NCBI GenBank assembly: GCA_030632885.1 | Contig: DAOVTW010000012.1 | Span: 1-64,000, forward strand | Reading direction: 5' to 3' | DNA from: JAIOSM01 sp023143455 | GTDB lineage: Bacteria > Desulfobacterota > Desulfobacteria > Desulfobacterales > Desulfobacteraceae | DNA length: 64,000 bases | In this document: piece after piece, positions 40,104-47,731 of the stretch | Position numbering within the stretch: position 1 is the first letter of the stretch | Layout: each line of letters begins with the position of its first letter | Program-made: the position numbers and the translations under genes | The notes under the pieces: generated by a model | Told to the model about the DNA's origin: nothing | The model's database searches: none | What the model saw: only the letters and a program-made list of their open reading frames with translations

Positions 40104-41573
40104 TTATTGAAGAAAAGGGAGAATTATATTGTTTACAATTGTACCGGAATAAAGACCTGTAATAATAAGTGAAGCGCTTACGAGTCCAAGAGGAATAAGC
40201 ATGGAAACAGGTGCTTCCGACATTGTTATTGTGTTGTCTTCATCGTGTTTATCATTGAAAAAACTAATTTCAAAAATTCTGAAAAACAATACAGCGCATA
40301 AAAGGCTGCTGATGATCAAGGCACTGGCAAAATGGTATGCACCTTTTTCCAGTGCACCAAGAACCAAATACCATTTACTGAAAAATCCACAAGTAGGAGG
40401 TATACCGATTATGCTGAATGCAGCCAGAACGAATCCTCCCATAGTCCAGGGCATTTTACCAAACAAACCTTTAAGATTGTCAAAATGAACATTTTTAAGT
40501 TTGTAAACTATATTTCCCACTGCTAAAAAGAGGGCAAAAGTCATTAAAGCATCATTAATAATGTGGAGTATAGCTCCGGTCATGCCAAGTTCATTGCCAA
40601 GCCATGCGCCGCCAACCATATACCCGATTTCACATACAATAATATATGTGAGCATTTTTTTAAGATCTTTCTGGGCAAATGCCATAATGGCCCCGGCAAG
40701 AATAGCAATAGTTGCAATCCATACAACTGCCTCGGCAAGGTCAAGTTTTTCAAAAATATATTCAAACCCAAAGACTGTAATCATGAGTCTTATCATTACA
40801 TACACCATAACTTTGGTCATCAGAGGTGCGAGAACCCGGCTTACGGCTGTTGGGGCATATGTGTATGCATTGGGTAGCCAGACATGAAGAGGGAAAAGTG
40901 CCATTTTAATCCAGATTCCAAGCATGCAGAATATAAAAGCTATCAGGACAGCGCTTGATCCATATAAGCTTGGGAGCAAGGATGCTACATCCACCATGTT
41001 TAACGAGCCTGTCATAATATAAATATATCCCACGCCCAATAGATAAAAGCTTGCTCCTATAACTCCAAGGAATACATAGTTTAAGCTTGCAAGTGGAGCA
41101 CGGTCTTTATCCCCCATAGCAATCTGTGCATAGCTTGTAAGTGAGGTTATTTCTATAAGAACATAAAGATTGAAAAGATCGCCTGTGGCAGTTACCCCAA
41201 TAAGTCCTGTTATAAATAAAAGGTAAATAGAATAAAAAGCATTGGCTTTTTCTCCTGTTTCCTGATTAATGCTTTGATAACTTGCCACAAGGTTAATCAG
41301 GGCAATACCAGTTACGAGTAGAAGCACTATCGCATTTAGTAGGTCAATTCTATATTCAATACCCATTGGTGGGGCCCAGCCTGCCATGCGGTATTGTATT
41401 GTTCCCGTGTCCATCACTTGCATCAATACTTTAAAAGCTGCAAAGAAAGAGAGAAGAAGACCAATAATTGCTGTTGGGTAACAAAGCTTTTTTGCACACC
41501 AGCTAAAAATGCTGCATATAAGGGCAGCTAAAAGAGGGGCTATAACAAGTATTGCAGGGTAATTAGTATTCAT
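40104..41573 (-). CDS. mnhD: Cation/proton antiporter subunit D (MrpD/MbhH-like) (3)
   Basis: The 489 residues have DLFNLYVLIEITSLTSYAQ (TM5 Glu), KMALFPLHVWLPNAYTYAPTAVSRVLAPLMTKVMVYVMIR (TM7-8 with Lys), and GAILHIINDALMTFALFLAVGNIVY, where the usual His-Lys pair is changed to His-Asp/Met. SIIGIPPTCGFFSKWYL follows. It sits right after the MrpC gene, as in mrp and mbh operons. It should carry protons (and possibly sodium) across the membrane as part of the multi-subunit antiporter. Confidence 0.92.
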   Translation of the reverse strand: MNTNYPAILVIAPLLAALICSIFSWCAKKLCYPTAIIGLLLSFFAAFKVLMQVMDTGTIQYRMAGWAPPMGIEYRIDLLNAIVLLLVTGIALINLVASYQSINQETGEKANAFYSIYLLFITGLIGVTATGDLFNLYVLIEITSLTSYAQIAMGDKDRAPLASLNYVFLGVIGASFYLLGVGYIYIMTGSLNMVDVASLLPSLYGSSAVLIAFIFCMLGIWIKMALFPLHVWLPNAYTYAPTAVSRVLAPLMTKVMVYVMIRLMITVFGFEYIFEKLDLAEAVVWIATIAILAGAIMAFAQKDLKKMLTYIIVCEIGYMVGGAWLGNELGMTGAILHIINDALMTFALFLAVGNIVYKLKNVHFDNLKGLFGKMPWTMGGFVLAAFSIIGIPPTCGFFSKWYLVLGALEKGAYHFASALIISSLLCAVLFFRIFEISFFNDKHDEDNTITMSEAPVSMLIPLGLVSASLIITGLYSGTIVNNIILPFLQ

Positions 41574-41577
41574 AGGT

Positions 41578-41976
41578 TTAATTTTCAGTTAAACGCATTC
41601 TTATTTCATCTTCTTCCAGGGTTTGATAGCGTTGGTAAATTTTTACAGCAAGTGCCAGGGCTACTCCAAATGTGGCAACGGAAACTACAATTGCTGTGAG
41701 CATTAGTACATGCGGTAATGGGTTAATATAATCAGCAGCACGGATTACAAGTGCATGTCCTCCTCCATGGGCATTTTCAATAATCGGGATTGTGGCGTTT
41801 GTTTTATAACCAATGGATACATAAAAAAGAATAATTGATGTTTGAAAAATATTCATGCCCACAAGTTTTTTTATCAAGTTATTTTTTGAAATCATGGCAT
41901 AAAGACCAATCATCATTAAAACAATGTAAAGCCAATAATTATATTTATCCACAATCATTTGTAAAATTTCAGGCAT
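41578..41976 (-). CDS. mnhC: Cation/proton antiporter subunit C (NuoK-like)
   Basis: The 132 residues have three hydrophobic helices (YNYWLYIVLMMIGLYAMIS; KKLVGMNIFQTSIILFYVSIGY; LPHVLMLTAIVVSVATFGVALALAVKIY), with the NuoK-type LVGMNIFQ and VLTAIVV motifs. It starts 8 bases after the MrpB gene and ends 4 bases before the next start. NuoK/MrpC helices help form the lateral proton path in the complex. Confidence 0.93.
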   Translation of the reverse strand: MPEILQMIVDKYNYWLYIVLMMIGLYAMISKNNLIKKLVGMNIFQTSIILFYVSIGYKTNATIPIIENAHGGGHALVIRAADYINPLPHVLMLTAIVVSVATFGVALALAVKIYQRYQTLEEDEIRMRLTEN

Positions 41977-41984
41977 AATACTCC

Positions 41985-42809
41985 TTATAATCCTTCATCA
42001 TGTCGGCCTTCAGAAACAATATTGACATAAATCACTACCATAACTGCCATAACAGTTATGCCTACACCAATTTCAACACCAAGCATGCCTATTGCTCTAA
42101 TGTGCCCGGGATCCACAGGTAAAATTTGTGTTAATTTCCCATAATCAAGAAAATTACCACCCAGTGCCATGCACAAAACTCCAATTCCAGCATATATTAA
42201 CACGCCAATGGCAGATAATAATCCCAGTAATCTTTCCTTTACTCTCTGGACAAGCGTTCTTAGATTATAGGCAATAGCATAGAGAATCAGACTTGAACCA
42301 AAGATAACACCGCCTTGAAAACCGCCACCAGGGCTGAAATCGCCATGGGCAACCACATATAGTGCATATAGCTGAATAAAAGGAATTAAAATTCTGCAAA
42401 CAGTTTGTATTATAATGTCATAGGGAACCCATTGAGTATCCATATGCTCAAACTCCTTACCTTCAGGAAGAGTCTTATTACCTTTTTTAAATTGGATGAT
42501 GACTCCGGTGGGAATATGTCTGTAGGAATTTGCTTCTTTTTTTTTAAAATTTCTAAGCAAAAGCAGGCAGGCTAATCCTGCACAAAATACAACTGCTGTC
42601 TCAAACATAGTGTCAAAGCCACGATAATCAGCTAATACAGAAGTAACAAGATTTGGTACCCCTGTTTCCGCAATTGATTTTTGAATATAATGGGGGGACA
42701 AATAAGAGTTTGCAGGAGAATTTGGATCACCCCATGCAGGGAAATCAACTGTGGCAGTGAGTAAAAGACCACCACAAAGTAAAACTATGATAAGTGCAAT
42801 AAGTCTCAA
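41985..42809 (-). CDS. mnhB: Cation/proton antiporter subunit B (MnhB/MbhE-F-like)
   Basis: The 274 residues join an MbhE-like N-terminal part (LIALIIVLLCGGLLL ... FDTMFETAVVFCAGLACLLLLRN) to an MrpB C-terminal domain (IIIQTVCRILIPFIQLYALYVVAHGDFSPGGGFQGGVIFGSSLILYAIAYN). HGDFSPGGGFQGG is the family signature. The fusion is typical when the MrpA C-terminal domains are encoded apart from the NuoL-like part. Overlaps the DUF4040 gene by 4 bases. Confidence 0.92.
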   Translation of the reverse strand: MRLIALIIVLLCGGLLLTATVDFPAWGDPNSPANSYLSPHYIQKSIAETGVPNLVTSVLADYRGFDTMFETAVVFCAGLACLLLLRNFKKKEANSYRHIPTGVIIQFKKGNKTLPEGKEFEHMDTQWVPYDIIIQTVCRILIPFIQLYALYVVAHGDFSPGGGFQGGVIFGSSLILYAIAYNLRTLVQRVKERLLGLLSAIGVLIYAGIGVLCMALGGNFLDYGKLTQILPVDPGHIRAIGMLGVEIGVGITVMAVMVVIYVNIVSEGRHDEGL

Positions 42810-43051
42810 TCTTTTGTCCTCCTGCCGGTTCTAAAGACTGCCGCAACAAAAAAGACAGTGCTTACTCCTGCCCCAACAGAGGCTTCAGTAAAAGCAACGT
42901 CTACTGCTCCCATGACTGCCCAGAGCAGGCACATCATGAAACTGTATGCTCCAAATAAAATAGCAGTGCTTAATAAGTCTTTAACTGTTATTGCTCCAAG
43001 AGCACAAAAAATAGTAAAGGTCAGAATAATCAAATCAATTTGCCAGTGCAT
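42806..43051 (-). CDS. MbhD-like DUF4040 antiporter subunit
   Basis: The 81 residues with three hydrophobic segments match the MbhD/MrpA C-terminal part: FTIFCALGAITVKDLLSTAILFGAYSFMMCLLWAVMGAVDVAFTEASVGAGVSTVFFVAAVFRT. VDVAFTEASVGAG, with its conserved Glu, is the hallmark. It overlaps mnhB by 4 bases and starts 8 bases after the stop of mnhG. Presence as a separate gene puts the module with the Mbh/Mbx type rather than the classical seven-gene Mrp type. Confidence 0.9.
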   Translation of the reverse strand: MHWQIDLIILTFTIFCALGAITVKDLLSTAILFGAYSFMMCLLWAVMGAVDVAFTEASVGAGVSTVFFVAAVFRTGRRTKD

Positions 43052-43059
43052 TTAAAAAT

Positions 43060-43380
43060 CTACCTCCTGTCCTTTTTTTGCCAGTGTCTAAGACCAGCTC
43101 TCATACCTGCATCAACAATTGAATGAGTTGCTGTGGGACTTGAAAGGAAAACAAAGAAAACAATTAATAGCATCTTTAAGCTTAATAATATTGTTTCCAT
43201 GGAAAAATGATGAAGGCAGTAAAAAACAAGTCCTAATACCATGGCTAATATGCCTAAAGTATCAAGCTTCCCTGCAGGGTGTAGCCTGCTGTAAAAATCA
43301 GGCATTCTCATAATGCCTACAGCGCCGCCTGTAAAAAAGATCAAACCCATAACTAAAAAAAATATCGTGAGGATATTCAT
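43060..43380 (-). CDS. mnhG: Cation/proton antiporter subunit G
   Basis: The 106 residues start at MNILTIFFLVMGLIFFTGGAVGIMRMPDFYSRLHPAGKLDTLGILAMVLGLVF, the MnhG pattern with RMPDFYSRLHP(A)GK. Two further helices and a basic end follow. The start at 43380 gives the family N-terminus; the frame stays open to 43467, where it would overlap mnhF and add a charged tail not seen in the family. It lies between mnhF and the DUF4040 gene. Confidence 0.92.
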   Translation of the reverse strand: MNILTIFFLVMGLIFFTGGAVGIMRMPDFYSRLHPAGKLDTLGILAMVLGLVFYCLHHFSMETILLSLKMLLIVFFVFLSSPTATHSIVDAGMRAGLRHWQKKDRR

Positions 43381-43396
43381 ATCCGCTCCAATAGGA

Positions 43397-43684
43397 TTAC
43401 TCCATAAAAGATTCTTCGTATAACCCTTTTCTTTTGTGAAAATACCTTGATGCTGCAAGTACGGCAATAAAGTTTAAGAATGCATATGCAAGGGCAATAT
43501 CAACAAACATTTCTACACGATTATAAAGGAACCCAATGAGTAAAAGTAGAATAACAGTTTTACTCCCAATGGCATTTACGCCTATTAGGCGGTCCAGTAC
43601 TGATGGTCCGAATAGGGCTCTATATAAAGAAAAAAGCATTAAAAAACATAAGAATAGAGCTGTGTATAAGAAAAAAGTACTCAT
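43397..43684 (-). CDS. mnhF: Cation/proton antiporter subunit F
   Basis: The 95 residues with three helices have the MnhF signature (SLYRALFGPSVLDRLIGVNAIGSKTVILLLLIG ... FVDIALAYAFLNFIAVLAASRYF). The GP(S/T)xxDRLxxxNxIG motif is complete. It overlaps mnhE by 4 bases and is followed by mnhG. Confidence 0.94.
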   Translation of the reverse strand: MSTFFLYTALFLCFLMLFSLYRALFGPSVLDRLIGVNAIGSKTVILLLLIGFLYNRVEMFVDIALAYAFLNFIAVLAASRYFHKRKGLYEESFME

Positions 43685-44229
43685 TTTTTTTCTCCAAATA
43701 TTTTTGCGACTCTGTCAAGCATTTCTCCTGGAAGAGCTTGAGCAGTCTTTTTATCAATGGCATGCACTCTGAAAACTCCATCACTGTCTGAAGAGACTGT
43801 GATTGTACCTGGAGTCAGTGTTATTGAATTTGCCATTGTTGTAATAGCAATATCAGTTTTTAAATTTGTCTTAAAAACAATTATATGTGGGTCAATAAGC
43901 TCGTTAAGCTTTGGGTGAAAAACAATAAACAGAAGATGGAAATTTGCCTTGATTATTTCCCACATCAGCCATGGAAGATATTTTAGAAATCTGAAACCCA
44001 TGCCCAAATAGTTAAAAGCAAAATCAGGGAATAAAAGATCATAAAAAAAGAAAGATACAATAAAACTTGAAATCAGACCAAGTGAGATTAACAAGAGGTC
44101 AAATTTGCCGGAAAGAACTATCCATAGTCCAAACATAAGTATGAATGTGAGGAAAAAAGAAATAAAGGATTTAGAAAAATTAGACAATGGCTTTTTTTGG
44201 GCAAAACCGTTGTTTTTTGAAATAGTCAA
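43681..44229 (-). CDS. mnhE: Cation/proton antiporter subunit E
   Basis: The 182 residues match MnhE: membrane helices (FISFFLTFILMFGLWIVLSGKFDLLLISLGLISSFIVSFFFYDLLF), then YLPWLMWEIIKANFHLLFIVFHPKLNELIDPHIIVFKTNLKTDIAITTMANSITLTPGTITVSSDSDGVFRVHAID. The ANSITLTPGT motif is diagnostic. It is the first gene of the antiporter operon, 41 bases after the receiver gene at 44271 on the same strand, and overlaps mnhF by 4 bases. Confidence 0.94.
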   Translation of the reverse strand: MTISKNNGFAQKKPLSNFSKSFISFFLTFILMFGLWIVLSGKFDLLLISLGLISSFIVSFFFYDLLFPDFAFNYLGMGFRFLKYLPWLMWEIIKANFHLLFIVFHPKLNELIDPHIIVFKTNLKTDIAITTMANSITLTPGTITVSSDSDGVFRVHAIDKKTAQALPGEMLDRVAKIFGEKK

Positions 44230-44270
44230 AAAACGTACCTCCTGTGCCTGGGATGCAAAAGATTAAAAAA

Positions 44271-44747
44271 TTACTTATCTACACCATACAATTTTCGAAA
44301 TTTGTTAAAAACTTTTTTGAGCGTTCCTTCTTTCTTGGCGTTGGATAGAGTATTTTTTTCAGACTCGGAAGTCGATTTTTCCTGCTTGAGCCTATAATCA
44401 TAAGCTGCATTAATAGTATCGATAAGAGTGTCCATATCTATTGGCTTTGACAGGAATTTGAAAGCATTATATTTTCCGCTTTCAAGAGCATTTTCAATAT
44501 TCCCATGACCAGTTAAGACTATACATGGTAAAGATGGTTGCAATTCTTTGAGTCTTTTTTGAACTTCAATCCCATTCATACCCGGCATTTGTAAATCCAC
44601 AACAGCCACATCAAAATTTTCATTTGCAGCAACTTTTATACCTTCTTCGCCAGAAAACGTTGTTGTGACAGTAAAGCCGTCAAGGACAAGCCGTTTCGCG
44701 AGATATTTTAAAAAAGTTTGTTCATCATCAACAAATAAGAGTTTCAT
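44271..44747 (-). CDS. Single-domain response regulator with C-terminal tail
   Basis: The 158 residues have an N-terminal receiver (FVDDEQ acidic pair, Asp in VAVVDLQMPGMNGIEV, Thr in VLTGHGN, Lys in LSKPID). A Ser/Lys-rich tail of ~35 residues (KQEKSTSESEKNTLSNAKK ... KLYGVDK) has no recognised domain. No DNA-binding output. It is placed directly before mnhE and downstream of the Usp gene, so it probably belongs to the kinase relay next to it and may influence the antiporter. Confidence 0.9.
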   Translation of the reverse strand: MKLLFVDDEQTFLKYLAKRLVLDGFTVTTTFSGEEGIKVAANENFDVAVVDLQMPGMNGIEVQKRLKELQPSLPCIVLTGHGNIENALESGKYNAFKFLSKPIDMDTLIDTINAAYDYRLKQEKSTSESEKNTLSNAKKEGTLKKVFNKFRKLYGVDK

Positions 44748-44861
44748 ATAGTTACCTTTTTTTTAGCCAATCCAATGCACTATCAAATTTATTATGGCAA
44801 GTCAATAAAAAATGAAGGGGAATTATATAAGAAAAATTAATATTATTTGTTTTTTATGATC

Positions 44862-45740
44862 TTATTTTTCGCCGGAAGGAATAAGCAGGCACGGGAAAAT
44901 TGATTTCTCAGTAATTGTTCGCGTAGTGCTCCCCATCCATCTTTCTACAATAGAAGTCCTGCTGGAGGAGCCTAAAATAATCATCGATGCCTGGTATTCT
45001 TTAGCAGCTTTTATAATTTCTTTTTCAGGATCTCCTACATAAACATGGGCCTTTGTTTTAATGCCATTATTTTCAAAAACATCACAAAGTTTATCAAGTT
45101 TTTCTCTTTCCTGTTTTCTGATTTTTTGTACCGAATGTGTTGAGTCGACTTTTAATTTTTTCTCATCTGTAACATGCATAACATTTAATTCATCAACTAC
45201 TTCTTTTAAATCATTTATATATTTTGCAGCTTTTTTGCTGGAATTTGACCAGTTAGTTGCAAGCAGAGGTCGTTTAAAAAGTTTTTCAGGTACAATATTA
45301 TCTTCGTTCATATGTTTAAATACTAAGACAGGGATTTGTATTCTTCGAATAAGATCTGTAACATCGGATCTTGAATAAAGGCGTTCTATTGGTCCTTTCT
45401 GGGAGCGTCCAATTACAACAAGGTCAGGCTTTTCCTTGTCTATTGTTTTAATAATTTCCGGGATAAGATAGCCAGTGTTAATATGCGCACCAACCTCCAA
45501 GCCCAATTCAAAAAGGTTCTCTGCCCAATCGATAAAACGTATATTGGCTGTTTCTTTTAATTTGACTTCTTCTTCCTTGATGTAACCCGCACCTCTATGC
45601 ATGGAAACTTTATCTTTTTCAATAACATTTAAAAAAACAACATGTTCTAATGATGCTTTTGTTAAACTTAACAAAGAGTTTAAGGAGTTATAGCAAAGCT
45701 CTTCAAATTTGGTTACAAAAAGAAGCTTTTTGATTCTCAT
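44862..45740 (-). CDS. Universal stress protein, two UspA domains
   Basis: The 292 residues contain two Usp domains (about 1-145 and 152-290). The first reads KKLLFVTKFEELCYNSLNSLL ... KPDLVVIGRSQKGPIERLYSRSDVTDLIRRIQIPVLVF. The second reads RPLLATNWSNSSKKAAKY ... ASMIILGSSSRTSIVERWMGSTTRTITEKSIFPCLLIP. The second loop approaches the ATP-binding GxxGx9G(S/T) pattern (GSSS...MGST); the first does not. Usp proteins near antiporters and kinases often respond to ion, redox or energy stress. It lies between receiver genes. Confidence 0.9.
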   Translation of the reverse strand: MRIKKLLFVTKFEELCYNSLNSLLSLTKASLEHVVFLNVIEKDKVSMHRGAGYIKEEEVKLKETANIRFIDWAENLFELGLEVGAHINTGYLIPEIIKTIDKEKPDLVVIGRSQKGPIERLYSRSDVTDLIRRIQIPVLVFKHMNEDNIVPEKLFKRPLLATNWSNSSKKAAKYINDLKEVVDELNVMHVTDEKKLKVDSTHSVQKIRKQEREKLDKLCDVFENNGIKTKAHVYVGDPEKEIIKAAKEYQASMIILGSSSRTSIVERWMGSTTRTITEKSIFPCLLIPSGEK

Positions 45741-45776
45741 AGGTTTAATCCTTTTATGATCAAATGTTTTAAAAAA

Positions 45777-46169
45777 TTATTTTAAACTTTTTTTAATCGC
45801 ATCAATCAATTCTTCAGGTTCTACGGGCTTCTCAAGATAAAAATCAGGTACTGGTACCGTTTCTCCCTTAAATTCCGAAAGCACTTTTTGAGAACGCAGG
45901 AAAGATTTCAATGCAATCCCTGTAAGCATTATAACAGGAATGTTTTTAAATGAAAGGTCAGTTTTTAATTTTCGATAGAGTCGAATACCACTTCCTCTAG
46001 GCATCAATACATCCAGAGTTATCAGGTCAGGGTTTTCTTCTTTTATCTTTTTTAAACCTTCTACTCCATCGTGAGCAACTATGGGAATGTAGTTGTTTTC
46101 TTCCAGAACAGTTACAATAAATGTCCTTACATCGGGATCATCATCAACCACAAGCACCTTTTTACTCAT
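45777..46169 (-). CDS. Single-domain response regulator
   Basis: The 130 residues form a receiver: VLVVDDDPDVRTF, Asp in LITLDVLMPRGSGIRL, Thr in IPVIMLTGIA, Lys in YLEKPVEPEEL. An insertion (SFLRSQKVLSEFKGETVPVPDF) lies before the last strand. There is no output domain. It overlaps the hybrid kinase gene at 46166 by 4 bases, which strongly suggests it receives phosphate from that kinase. Confidence 0.9.
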   Translation of the reverse strand: MSKKVLVVDDDPDVRTFIVTVLEENNYIPIVAHDGVEGLKKIKEENPDLITLDVLMPRGSGIRLYRKLKTDLSFKNIPVIMLTGIALKSFLRSQKVLSEFKGETVPVPDFYLEKPVEPEELIDAIKKSLK

Positions 46170-47719
46170 GATAAATCCTCCTTAGTCAATTCGTTTAGCT
46201 TGGTTTCAGTTTCTCCACAGGGCAGCTTAATAGTAAAAGTGGTTCCTTCTCCAAGGTTTGTTTTGACACTGATTGTGCCCTTATGCTCTTCTATTAGTTT
46301 TTTTGTTAAAAGCATGCCAATACCTGTGCCTTTGCCCCCTTTAGTGCTGAAAAAAGAGGTAAAAAGTTTTTCTTGAGTGTCATCGGTCATGCCACTTCCA
46401 TTATCTTTAACATCAATACAGAACAGATTATTTTGTCCAAGATAAGTTTTTATTGAGATTATGAAGGTTTTATCAGTATTTGGGTCATCAAGACAGGCAT
46501 CCATGGCATTTGTGATGAGATTTAACAAGGAGCGGTGAATTGTCTGAGGGTCCATTGACGCTTGTTTAATTCCCGGGTCAAGTTGTTTTGTGATTTTAAT
46601 ATTATTTGTTTTAGCGAAATCTTTAATAAGGTCTACAACTTCAGTAACAATGTCATTGGGTAAGCAAGTTTTATATTCAGGTTCTTTTTCTTTTGAAAAG
46701 GAGATAAGATCCTGTACCAGATCAGATACACGCCCAATATTGTTTTTAATAGTGCTCCAGCCTGCAATAAGTTTATCTGTTTTGTTCTTTGCAATCCCGA
46801 CATCTACCACATAACTTCCACCTTTCAGTCCAATCAGTATATTCTTTATATAGTGGGCAAGACCGCTTACAGTTTGACCAACAGCTGCCAATTTTTCTGA
46901 TTGAACAAGCTCTTTTTCAAGTCTTTTAATATCAGTTAAGTCCTGAAAAAAAGCGACGCTGCCAATCATTTTATCATTCTTATACAGTATTCTGCCGGAA
47001 AACTTTATAGGGATGCTTCTTCTGTCTTTAGAAAGAAATGTAGTCTCTTTCCATTCCAAATTTTCGTCTTGATTCTCTTTTGCAGCTTTTTTAAAAGCTT
47101 TTACAATATCAGAAGGATATAAGGTTCCAATATCTGTTTTATTTACAAGATCAGAGTATTTACATCCGAAGATTTTTTCTGCTTCAGGGTTACAGATAAC
47201 AAATTTCCAATTCTCATCAGTAGCAGCAATCCCATCATTGGAACTTCTAATAAGAAGCTTTTGAAAATTGGATTTCCTTTTTATTTCCTGGGTAGCCTCT
47301 TCAATTTTATCTTCAAGATTACCAGTATACTCGTTTAGCTGCCCTCTCATATATATCTTTGCTTCAGCTCTCTTCAGAGCTACGGCAAGCGCTTCGTCCC
47401 TTACTGGTTTGTTAATAAAATCAGAAGCGCCACGTTGGAGGGCGGCAATGGTTGAGTCAATATCGCCATGGCCTGTGATGATAATAACTTCTGACTCAGA
47501 ATCTATCATTTTGATTTGTCTTAAAACTTCAAGCCCATCCATTCCAGGCATTTTTATATCTGTAAGTACTATGTCTGGCTGTTCTTTTTTAAAAACTTCT
47601 ATACCTTGCTTACCATCATATGCCGTAACAATATCATATCCATCTGCTTTTAATGACATTGAAAGAAATTTGACAATATTTTTTTCATCGTCAATAATTA
47701 ATATTTTTTTTCCTGCCAT
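46166..47719 (-). CDS. Receiver-PAS-histidine kinase with variant H-box
   Basis: The 517 residues run as receiver (about 1-120; IIDDEKN, LTDIKMPGMDGLEV, NKPVRDE), coiled coil (about 130-150), PAS (about 155-270; SNDGIAATDENWKFVICN), and kinase core. The phospho-His region reads TVSGLAHYIKNILIGLKGGSYVVD, in which the usual His-Glu is His-Tyr; this H-Y-I-K-N form is known in a delta-proteobacterial kinase subgroup. Catalytic motifs NLITNAMDACLD, DNGSGMTDD, GKGTGIGMLLTKKLIEEHKG. It sits between a receiver and a Rossmann-PAS kinase. Confidence 0.9.
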   Translation of the reverse strand: MAGKKILIIDDEKNIVKFLSMSLKADGYDIVTAYDGKQGIEVFKKEQPDIVLTDIKMPGMDGLEVLRQIKMIDSESEVIIITGHGDIDSTIAALQRGASDFINKPVRDEALAVALKRAEAKIYMRGQLNEYTGNLEDKIEEATQEIKRKSNFQKLLIRSSNDGIAATDENWKFVICNPEAEKIFGCKYSDLVNKTDIGTLYPSDIVKAFKKAAKENQDENLEWKETTFLSKDRRSIPIKFSGRILYKNDKMIGSVAFFQDLTDIKRLEKELVQSEKLAAVGQTVSGLAHYIKNILIGLKGGSYVVDVGIAKNKTDKLIAGWSTIKNNIGRVSDLVQDLISFSKEKEPEYKTCLPNDIVTEVVDLIKDFAKTNNIKITKQLDPGIKQASMDPQTIHRSLLNLITNAMDACLDDPNTDKTFIISIKTYLGQNNLFCIDVKDNGSGMTDDTQEKLFTSFFSTKGGKGTGIGMLLTKKLIEEHKGTISVKTNLGEGTTFTIKLPCGETETKLNELTKEDLS

Positions 47720-47731
47720 ATAATTTTGTCC

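Noticed and set aside
36359..44229. Full membrane-bound hydrogenase (Mbh) or complex I
   Set aside because: No hydrogenase large or small subunit and no NuoB/C/D/I-like gene is present; only the antiporter part is seen.
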